From an uncultured Anaerotruncus sp. (lineage in GTDB: Bacteria > Bacillota > Clostridia > Oscillospirales > Ruminococcaceae): a stretch of 12,551 bases of DNA. Shown in pieces: positions 6,837-12,551 of the stretch; the stretch's first letter is position 1, and each line of letters starts with the position of its first letter. The translations under genes and the position numbers were made by a program. The stretch covers positions 1-12,551 of the forward strand of contig CAJUJI010000083.1 in NCBI GenBank assembly GCA_910586875.1, in the 5' to 3' direction. Below the pieces are notes generated by a model that saw only the letters and a program-made list of their open reading frames with translations, was not told the origin of the DNA and did not search any database.

Positions 6837-6953
6837 ACTGACTCCTCCATTGTTCAGAATCCTGTAATTTCTATAGTTTATCACGTTTTCCGCCTTTTTA
6901 CAAGCCAGGAAATCAGCTGCTATCACCGCAATCTTTCCTATCTTGAAAAGCAA

Positions 6954-6982
6954 TTGACACCGACAAAAACTGACAATATAAT
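6954..6982 (+). promoter_or_regulatory. Consensus sigma-A promoter for the DUF262 gene
   Basis: TTGACA at 6954-6959 and TATAAT at 6977-6982 both match consensus perfectly, with the optimal 17-bp spacer. Transcription would start near 6989. Such a strong vegetative promoter suggests the defence-type gene is expressed constitutively, or is held down by a repressor not identified here. A partial repeat (TTGACACCGACA then CTGACA) lies within the promoter. Confidence 0.93.
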
Positions 6983-7000
6983 GAAATAAGAGGACAACCT

Positions 7001-7039
7001 GTGCTTAAACGCTTTGACGGAAGGAAGGATACACTATGA
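7001..7039 (+). CDS. Possible 12-codon ORF coupled to the DUF262 gene
   Basis: A frame starting GTG at 7001 encodes VLKRFDGRKDTL, and its TGA (7037-7039) overlaps the ATG of the following gene as ATGA, the classical arrangement for translational coupling. GAGGA (6990-6994) lies six bases before the GTG. The predicted transcription start (about 6989) falls right at this ribosome site, which would leave it at the extreme 5' end of the mRNA and argues for caution. The downstream gene also has its own ribosome site. It may be a coincidence. Confidence 0.22.
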   Translation: MLKRFDGRKDTL

Positions 7040-9579
7040 AAGGGTCGGAATGCAAACTTGTTGAATACATGGATGGTTCAAAGAAACGTTTTGTGATCCC
7101 TGTCTACCAGCGCAATTACAACTGGAAAACGGAAAACTGCAAGCAGCTTTATGATGATTTGGTAAAGGTGACGAAAAGCCGCCGGAAAAGCCACTTCTTT
7201 GGCAGTATTGTATCGGTTTACAATCCGGATGGCCGGAATGAAGAATATCTTATCATTGACGGGCAGCAGCGCTTAACCACCGTCTCCTTGTTATTCCTTG
7301 CGATGTATAACCTGATTATACACAAAATTCTTACCCCTGCAACAGCATCATTAGGCCAGCGAATTTATGAGGAATACCTTGTAGACAAATGGGCGCAGCA
7401 ACAGGAAACCAGAATTAAGCTAAAGCCTATCAAGGATGACCAGACGGCCTTTCAAAAATTATTTGATGAGGACTCCGAGCCGATGAAGGCTTCAAACCTC
7501 ACCATCAATTATAATTATTTTTATGACCGGATTCAAAAACAGGAAATCACATTGGATGAATTATTTGACGCCATTGGCAATTTGGAAATTATCAATATCA
7601 TGCTGAATGGCGACGATAATCCGCAGCTGATATTTGAAAGCTTGAACTCGACAGGGCTCGCCCTTTCCGAAGGCGACAAAATCAGGAACTTTATCCTAAT
7701 GGGGCTGCCCCCAAAGCAGCAAAACGAATTCTATGAAAAATATTGGAACAAAATTGAGCTTTGTACCAATTATGATGTCAGCGCTTTTATTCGGGATTAT
7801 CTGAGTGTAAAGCGGCAGTCCACGCCATCGCTCAACAAGATTTACTTTACCTTCAAGGCTTACGTAGGGGAAACAGAGCCTGAAACCGAAGCACTGCTTA
7901 AAGAGCTTCTGCTCTATGCAAGGCACTATGAAATCCTTTTAAAGGGCAACACCACCGACAAGAAGCTAAACGCCTGCATCTATCGTTTGAACAAGCTGGA
8001 AACCACCGTTACACGCCCGTTTTTCCTGGAGGTGCTGCGGCTTTTGCACGAGGGCAAGCTAAAGCTTTTTCAGGTTGCAGAGGTGTTTTTGACCACCGAA
8101 AGCTATTTGTTCCGAAGAACCATCTGCGATTTGCCAACCAATGCCCTAAACAAAATTTTCCTCCTGCTACATAAAGAAATTGTCCGCTTTGATGGTACAG
8201 AAGATAATTATGTAGAAAAATTTTACTATGCGCTTCTTTCCAAAAAGGAACGCGCCCGTTTTCCGGATGATACCGAATTTGTGGAAGCCTTTGCGAATCG
8301 GCAAATCTACCTCATGAATGCAAAGAATAAAATTTATATTCTGGAACGCTTTGAAAATTACGGCACGATTGAGGACAAGGACATCTACCGCCATTTCGAT
8401 GACGGCGAATATTCTATCGAGCATATCATGCCACAGCATCTAACGCCTGCCTGGGTCCACAGCCTTGGGGCGGACTGCGAGCAGATTCATGAGCAATGGC
8501 TGCACCGCATTGGAAACCTTACCCTGATTGCAGCTACCTATAATTCCAAATATAGCAACAGCACCTTTGAAGAAAAGAAAACCATGCCCAACGGGTTCCA
8601 AGAATCCGGTATCCGGATGAACGCCTATCTTGTGCAAAAGGAGCACTGGGGGCTGGCCGAGCTTGAAGACCGGACAGGATATCTGATGAATCGTGCGATT
8701 GAAATTTGGGCGGCGCCTGTTGCCACCTTTAAGCCAACAGAAAAGCAGCTGGATTCCTGTACGCTTGATGATGATATTTCATTGAGCGGAAGGCAGCTTG
8801 CAAGCTTTCGTTTTAAGAATATCGAACAGCCTGTAAAAAGCTGGATTGATATGTACGAACGCGTTTTGCGGATTCTGCACGCTGAGGACAGGTCTGTACT
8901 TGCCAAGCTGGCCTATACCACAGACGAAAATGTGGAGCTTGCCGCCTATGTCAGCGACCGCGGGGAGAATCTGCGCAGATACCGAAAGATAGAATCGAAT
9001 ATTTTCATCGAAAGAAATACCAGTACCGAGCTAAAGCTTTCCCTGCTCAGACGTTTTTTCAAGCTGTACAGCGAGGACCCTACGGATTTGGTGTTCTACC
9101 TCAGAAGCAATGAGGATACACAGGATGCCGAGCTTTCCAGTGCTTTGCACCGGCTTAGAAAAAATTACTGGACCTATGCGCTTCCCATCATAAAAAAGGC
9201 GCACGAAAAAACAGGGCTATTCTCCCATGTAAACCCAACCAAGGATAATTGGATATCCGGATTTTTCGGGATAGGTGGGTTTAGCATTACCTGTGTCGCC
9301 AACCTCGACGGTGTCAGGGTGGAGCTGAGCTTGTCAAAATCGGACAAAAGCAGGAATAAGACTGTATATGACAGCTTGTTCCAACACAAAGACGCAATTG
9401 AACAGGCTTTGGGCGTTTCCTTGCGTTGGCTGCGAAATGACGAGATCAACAGCTCCTCAATCGCTTATATTCTTGACAACGTCAGCATTAAAAATGAAAC
9501 CGACTGGTTCCGGATGGCAAATTTCCATGCGGAATGGAGCAAGAAATTTTATGACGTATTGACCCCTTATTTGAAATAG
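7036..9579 (+). CDS. DUF262-DUF1524 defence nuclease (GmrSD/BrxU/SspE-like) with DUF4268-like C-terminus
   Basis: Protein of 847 aa with three recognisable parts. The DUF262 (GmrS-type, ParB/Srx-like NTPase) domain has 'IPVYQRNYNW' (21-30), 'IIDGQQRLTT' (73-82) and 'LIFESLNSTGLALSEGDKIRNFIL' from 198. The DUF1524 (GmrD, His-Me/HNH nuclease) domain has 'EYSIEHIMPQHL' (458-469, H463 the likely catalytic histidine) and 'HRIGNLTLIAATYNSKYSN' (490-508, N494 and N503 conserved). The last approximately 140 residues ('NWISGFFGIGGF...VELSLSKSDKSRNKTVYDSLF...WLRNDE') resemble DUF4268, found in other restriction-type proteins. Relatives cleave modified phage DNA (GmrSD, BrxU) or act with phosphorothioation (SspE). 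No modification or BREX genes are present, so it probably acts alone; the target is unknown. The ATG has AAGGAAGG (7021-7028) seven bases upstream and a perfect promoter. Domain calls are by motif, not by search. Confidence 0.85.
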   Translation: MKGSECKLVEYMDGSKKRFVIPVYQRNYNWKTENCKQLYDDLVKVTKSRRKSHFFGSIVSVYNPDGRNEEYLIIDGQQRLTTVSLLFLAMYNLIIHKILTPATASLGQRIYEEYLVDKWAQQQETRIKLKPIKDDQTAFQKLFDEDSEPMKASNLTINYNYFYDRIQKQEITLDELFDAIGNLEIINIMLNGDDNPQLIFESLNSTGLALSEGDKIRNFILMGLPPKQQNEFYEKYWNKIELCTNYDVSAFIRDYLSVKRQSTPSLNKIYFTFKAYVGETEPETEALLKELLLYARHYEILLKGNTTDKKLNACIYRLNKLETTVTRPFFLEVLRLLHEGKLKLFQVAEVFLTTESYLFRRTICDLPTNALNKIFLLLHKEIVRFDGTEDNYVEKFYYALLSKKERARFPDDTEFVEAFANRQIYLMNAKNKIYILERFENYGTIEDKDIYRHFDDGEYSIEHIMPQHLTPAWVHSLGADCEQIHEQWLHRIGNLTLIAATYNSKYSNSTFEEKKTMPNGFQESGIRMNAYLVQKEHWGLAELEDRTGYLMNRAIEIWAAPVATFKPTEKQLDSCTLDDDISLSGRQLASFRFKNIEQPVKSWIDMYERVLRILHAEDRSVLAKLAYTTDENVELAAYVSDRGENLRRYRKIESNIFIERNTSTELKLSLLRRFFKLYSEDPTDLVFYLRSNEDTQDAELSSALHRLRKNYWTYALPIIKKAHEKTGLFSHVNPTKDNWISGFFGIGGFSITCVANLDGVRVELSLSKSDKSRNKTVYDSLFQHKDAIEQALGVSLRWLRNDEINSSSIAYILDNVSIKNETDWFRMANFHAEWSKKFYDVLTPYLK

Positions 9580-9582
9580 TTT

Positions 9583-11274
9583 TCATTTTGGAAAGGTTAC
9601 CTTTGCCAGACATGCTTTTGTCACACCGGCCTCATTGGTATATTGGAACACGCCGACCATTGTTTTCGGGTTAAATGCTACCAGGTCGCTGAACACCGTT
9701 TCCAAAACGGTTTTTCCCTGCCGGTCAAGCAGCAAAATTTTGCGATCCTTGCTTGCAAACGCGACCTCTTTGCCGTCGATAAAACTGTTTAGGATGTCAT
9801 ACTGTGCATCGATTACAATTTTGCCTGTGCCATCAAAAAAACCATATTTATCCCGTGGGGTCGAAAACAGGATATACGGCTCCTCCTCATTGGCATAGCC
9901 ATTCAGACGATTGCCCCAGATATAATGGTCGGTTGGCAGAATCATTTCCCCTTGGTGCAGAATGCCTGCACAGCCAAACCCTTCGTCTCCCATCACCTGG
10001 AAATAGCCGCGTTCCAGATACTCCGGAATATACAGCTGGTTTTGGTATTGAGGAGCAACAATTTCATTGCCCTCGCGGTCCATGATGCCCCATTTTCCGC
10101 CCCGTTCAAAGCTGGCATATCCGCTGGTGAAGGCGGTGACAAAGTCATAATGCGGCTCGATTGCCAGCTCTCCAGTATCCAGATCCCCGATGACACCCCA
10201 CTTATCATCGCGGCAGACACTCGCGGAGTCCCTGCCCAAAATCAGGTCATCCCACTCCGGTTTCACAACTACCTCGCCTTTATAATTGGCGATTCCGCAT
10301 TTACCATCCTTACGAATTGTGATATAATCCGATATATAATATAATGCGTTATCATAAACTGGACTCATCAGCACATTGCCATCGCTATCGCAGATGCCCC
10401 ATTTCCCGTTCACCTGGAAGGTAGCAGCGTCCTCCTCATCGCCCAGGGCGGTACGCGCCGCAACCTGTAGGTCCTCGCAAGCAAAGTTGGTGATAAGACT
10501 GCCGTCCTTGTGGGAGTAGATACGCAGCATACCATCCTGGAGGAGAAATTCGCTGTCGCCGATCACACAAAACTGGTCGCCGCGTTCCAACTCATACCGT
10601 GGGGAGCCGTCCGCATTGAGAATCTTCGTCTGCTCGCCCTTACAGACCTCGAGCAGTCCGTTTCCGCAAAACACCGCGCTGGCAAAGTCATATTCACAGG
10701 GGACAATCTCTCGACCGTCCGCCGCGGAAATAATCCCCTGCTTTCCATCTCGACTGACGGGGATTACGCCACCGTCTGCGCCCCACCAGACATCCGCGTC
10801 ATACAAAAAGTCGGTGATGATTTTGCCGTTCTCGTTGGCATAGGCATATTTGCCATTTTGCCTCAGCATAAAAACGTCCATGCCTAAAAAGCCACGTGGA
10901 CCGCTGCGCTGCGCATCCAGGCTGCTGTCATACTGCGCAGGGGAGAGTAGCTCGATTCCATAGCCTGCGTTGGAGGTTGCCAGTGTTGCAGGGAGCTCCA
11001 ATGCTGCGGCAGTCTCATCCGGAAGCTGCTCCGGCATGGGAGCCGGCTGGCTGGAGGACTGCGCCTCGCTGCCGGAAGGGAGATCGTCCCTGATCATGTC
11101 CAGCACCTCACTAGAGCTGCCCGACGAACCTGTGCTTTCGGTACCGGAACTGCTGCTTTGACTGCTGGAGGAACTACTGGGGCTGCTGGGGACCTCATTA
11201 TTCACAGGTGTGGACACCGGCGTACAGCCAACAAAAACAATTGCTGCCATCAAGGCACAAATAACCTTTTTCAT
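9583..11274 (-). CDS. WG/KWG-repeat surface lipoprotein
   Basis: Predicted exported lipoprotein of 563 aa. The N-terminus MKKVICALMAAIVFVGC is a lipoprotein signal peptide with the lipidated cysteine at residue 17. A serine-rich linker of roughly 40 residues would span the cell wall. From about residue 130 to the end there are about eight WG (KWG) repeats of the form 'GKWGIxDxxGxxxxxPxYD', for example GKQGIISAADGREIVPCEYD, GKWGICDSDGNVLMSPVYD and GKWGIMDREGNEIVAPQYQ. Such repeats form beta-propeller-like folds; their ligand is generally unknown. The frame continues upstream to 11316, but the ATG at 11274 is chosen for the signal peptide and for GGAGAAAGGA (11281-11290) six bases before it. 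It converges on the DUF262 gene with three bases between stop codons and no terminator between. Confidence 0.87.
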   Translation of the reverse strand: MKKVICALMAAIVFVGCTPVSTPVNNEVPSSPSSSSSSQSSSSGTESTGSSGSSSEVLDMIRDDLPSGSEAQSSSQPAPMPEQLPDETAAALELPATLATSNAGYGIELLSPAQYDSSLDAQRSGPRGFLGMDVFMLRQNGKYAYANENGKIITDFLYDADVWWGADGGVIPVSRDGKQGIISAADGREIVPCEYDFASAVFCGNGLLEVCKGEQTKILNADGSPRYELERGDQFCVIGDSEFLLQDGMLRIYSHKDGSLITNFACEDLQVAARTALGDEEDAATFQVNGKWGICDSDGNVLMSPVYDNALYYISDYITIRKDGKCGIANYKGEVVVKPEWDDLILGRDSASVCRDDKWGVIGDLDTGELAIEPHYDFVTAFTSGYASFERGGKWGIMDREGNEIVAPQYQNQLYIPEYLERGYFQVMGDEGFGCAGILHQGEMILPTDHYIWGNRLNGYANEEEPYILFSTPRDKYGFFDGTGKIVIDAQYDILNSFIDGKEVAFASKDRKILLLDRQGKTVLETVFSDLVAFNPKTMVGVFQYTNEAGVTKACLAKVTFPK

Positions 11275-11493
11275 TTGGATTCCTTTCTCCGAATCTGTCG
11301 GATTTCGTTTGCGCATCTAAAAGCGGCAAACTGCTTTTAACACCGGTGCAATCTTATGTTACGATCGCCGGTGTAAGGGGATATCGCCGGCTATAGCCGA
11401 CTCTTGATACGTGCTGAGGCGCCCCCTGGGCCTTGCCTCCTTTTAAAAGGGTGGACGAAAATTTTCATACACTACCGCGATTAGAGAAGCGCT
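11275..11493. other. Hairpin-dense intergenic region between lipoprotein and sirtuin genes
   Basis: No convincing gene is present here, yet inverted repeats are tightly packed. They are AAAAGCGG/CTGCTTTT with a CAAA loop (11319-11338); ACACCGG/CCGGTGT (11340-11346 with 11368-11374); the perfect palindrome CGGCTATAGCCG (11388-11399); GAGGC/GCCTC (11416-11420 with 11435-11439) enclosing GCCC/GGGC; and CCTTTTAAAAGG (11439-11450). On the minus strand this would be the 3' end of the sirtuin operon and the 5' leader of the lipoprotein gene. No clean T-tract terminator follows any hairpin in the minus direction. It may be a structured leader RNA, a small RNA, or a dispersed repeat element. Confidence 0.4.
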
Positions 11494-12210
11494 TTACACC
11501 TGTATCGCGCCTAACACCTCTCCAATCGGCTGTTGAATCAGCAGGTCCGCCTGCCCATCCATCGGGGTTGCAGACTTATTGAGCACCACCAGGCGGCCGC
11601 TACAATAACGCACCAGCCCTGCTGCGGGATAAACTGCCAGAGAGGTCCCGCCGATTATCAGCAAATCCGCCTGCGAAATTGCTTTAATTGCATTTTCAAT
11701 CGTCTGCCCGTCCAGACTTTCCTCATACAGCACAACGTCCGGCTTAATCACCCCGCCACAGCTGCATCTGGGTACGCCATGCGAGTCGAGAATCTCCTGC
11801 GCGCTATAGGATTTATGGCAGCGCTGGCAATAGTTCCGATGCACCGAACCATGCAGCTCATAAACCCGCTTGCTGCCCGCCTGCTGGTGCAGGCCGTCAA
11901 TATTTTGGGTGACAACCGCCAACAGCTTCCCCGCTTTTTCCAGCTCTGCAAGCTTCTCATGCGCCGCATTCGGTTGCGCATCCAGACAGAGCATCTTTGC
12001 ACGGTAAAAGTCGTAGAATTCCTCTGGATTTTCCTCAAAAAACGAATGGCTGATAATCGTTTCCGGCGGGTAGCGGTAGGTTTGGTTATACAGCCCGTCG
12101 ACACTGCGGAAATCCGGAATCCCGCTTTCGGTGGAAACGCCTGCGCCGCCAAAAAATACAATCCGCTTGCTTTGGTCTATCATCTGTTGCAGCTGTTCCA
12201 GCTGTCCCAT
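11494..12210 (-). CDS. cobB: NAD-dependent protein deacetylase, SIR2 family
   Basis: Cytoplasmic sirtuin of 238 aa that removes acyl groups from lysines using NAD+, releasing nicotinamide and O-acetyl-ADP-ribose. The NAD site is 'GGAGVSTESGIPDFR' (21-35) and 'TQNIDGLHQQAG' (101-112); the catalytic histidine is H120 in 'ELHGSVH'. Zinc cysteines are C128/C131 and C149/C151, the second pair being an unusually tight CxC. 'GGTSLAVYPAAGL' binds the ribose. Residues 69-72 read YRAK rather than the YxxR that marks desuccinylase-type sirtuins, so deacetylation is the more likely activity (inference). AAGGAGGT (12217-12224) precedes the ATG by six bases. It is the second gene of an operon with the DUF896 gene, four bases after that gene's stop. 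Confidence 0.94.
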   Translation of the reverse strand: MGQLEQLQQMIDQSKRIVFFGGAGVSTESGIPDFRSVDGLYNQTYRYPPETIISHSFFEENPEEFYDFYRAKMLCLDAQPNAAHEKLAELEKAGKLLAVVTQNIDGLHQQAGSKRVYELHGSVHRNYCQRCHKSYSAQEILDSHGVPRCSCGGVIKPDVVLYEESLDGQTIENAIKAISQADLLIIGGTSLAVYPAAGLVRYCSGRLVVLNKSATPMDGQADLLIQQPIGEVLGAIQV

Positions 12211-12214
12211 TCGT

Positions 12215-12415
12215 TTACCTCCTTTTTAATTTGCGGCGGTTTCCCTGTGGGTCCACCACCACTGTATGATCCAGTTGTATTTGCAGGCTCAGGCGCATCT
12301 CTTGCAGATATTCTGTCCGCAACGCCTGCCGTTCCTGTTGTTCCTGCTCGCTCAGCTCCCGCTCCCGTGAGATGCGGGTCAACTCACTAATCCGTTCCAG
12401 CTTTTCCTTTTCCAA
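12215..12415 (-). CDS. DUF896 (YnzC/UPF0291) family small protein
   Basis: Small charged helical protein of 66 aa. The pattern 'ISELTRISRERELSEQEQQERQALRTEYL' followed by 'VVVDPQGN' matches DUF896, represented by B. subtilis YnzC: a helical hairpin, then a short tail. The function is unknown; YnzC is encoded next to the SOS gene yneA in Bacillus, but no LexA-like box was seen here. The frame is open to 12490, but the preferred start is TTG at 12415-12413, with GGAGGTG (12421-12427) upstream; family members begin at about this point and upstream residues are unrelated. Its stop codon lies in the sirtuin's ribosome-site region, indicating co-transcription and possible translational coupling. 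Confidence 0.88.
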   Translation of the reverse strand: MEKEKLERISELTRISRERELSEQEQQERQALRTEYLQEMRLSLQIQLDHTVVVDPQGNRRKLKRR

Positions 12416-12440
12416 TTCGCCACCTCCAGGTTGTATCATC

Positions 12441-12469
12441 ATTATAGTACACTTCACAGCAAAAGTAAA
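12441..12469 (-). promoter_or_regulatory. Promoter of the DUF896-sirtuin operon
   Basis: On the minus strand a perfect -10 TATAAT (12446-12441) is preceded at 17 bp by TTTACT (12469-12464), a 4/6 match to -35. Transcription would begin near 12434, a few bases upstream of the DUF896 ribosome site, giving a very short leader. The remaining sequence to the window edge (12470-12551) is AT-rich with no gene seen. Confidence 0.72.
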
Positions 12470-12551
12470 TGAAAAAACAATGAAGCTCATGCAACCTGCT
12501 CATAAAATTTAATAAAAATTGTGAAAAAATTATCAAAATTTTTCTTGCCTT

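Noticed and set aside
6837..6953. N-terminal extension of the RF3 frame to an upstream ATG
   Set aside because: RF3 homologues begin at SNLKNEIE; a TTG with an excellent ribosome site matches that point exactly, and the extension overlaps the intergenic promoter region.
11416..11445. GC-rich hairpin followed by CTTTT on the plus strand, read as a terminator
   Set aside because: No plus-strand gene lies near enough upstream to need it, and in the minus direction no T-run follows.
11391..11468. 25-codon minus-strand ORF beginning MKIFVHPFKRR
   Set aside because: It has no ribosome site before its ATG and its sequence is dictated by palindromes such as CCTTTTAAAAGG; better treated as part of the hairpin-rich element.
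11533..12390. Long plus-strand open frame (285 codons) opposite the sirtuin and DUF896 genes
   Set aside because: No ribosome site and low-complexity antisense-type composition; the opposite strand encodes a complete sirtuin with all catalytic motifs.
12416..12490. N-terminal extension of the DUF896 frame
   Set aside because: It would run across the TATAAT promoter and the ribosome site; family length and start agree with the TTG at 12415.

Overview
The window looks like a chromosomal segment from a mid-GC anaerobic Firmicute, most likely a Clostridia/Oscillospiraceae-type bacterium. This is inferred from strong AGGAGG-type ribosome sites, TTG starts, a DUF896 (YnzC-like) gene, a PrpR-type sigma-54 activator paired with a GntP permease, and WG-repeat lipoproteins. 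I see no tRNA, rRNA, CRISPR array, insertion sequence or phage gene.

Left region (1-3957) is a regulator-transporter module. A sigma-54-dependent activator with a PrpR-type sensor domain (274-2187) is followed by an approximately 400-base intergenic region. That region holds several palindromes, a textbook -24/-12 promoter (TGGCAC-N5-TTGC, 2394-2408) and a hairpin-rich leader of about 170 nt. The promoter drives a GntP-family permease (2588-3910) that ends at a strong intrinsic terminator. The simplest reading is that the activator senses a small organic acid or related metabolite and switches on its uptake through RpoN. The substrate cannot be read from the sequence.

Centre-left (3958-5240) holds a GNAT acetyltransferase on + and, converging on it from -, a divergent ECF-sigma-like protein. 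Behind the latter lies a 26-residue one-helix membrane peptide ORF. The - strand peptide chain release factor 3 gene (prfC, 5241-6836, TTG start) follows and has its own terminator.

Centre-right (6837-9579) holds a solitary DUF262-DUF1524 protein (GmrSD/BrxU/SspE-like nuclease architecture) with an extra C-terminal DUF4268-like domain. It is a probable anti-phage defence gene. It reads divergently from prfC, from a promoter with perfect -35 and -10 hexamers and 17-bp spacing.

Right region (9583-12551), all on -, holds a WG/KWG-repeat lipoprotein converging on the defence gene with only 3 bp between stop codons. Next comes an approximately 220-bp intergenic stretch unusually dense in hairpins, then a two-gene operon of a DUF896 protein (TTG start) and a SIR2-family deacetylase, served by a recognisable promoter near the right edge.

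Best leads for something new are: the sigma-54/GntP switch with its structured leader, short ORF and variant GAFTGT loop; the three-domain DUF262 defence protein with a possible coupled 12-codon ORF; the degenerate sigma-like gene with its tiny membrane partner; and the hairpin-rich element at 11319-11450.
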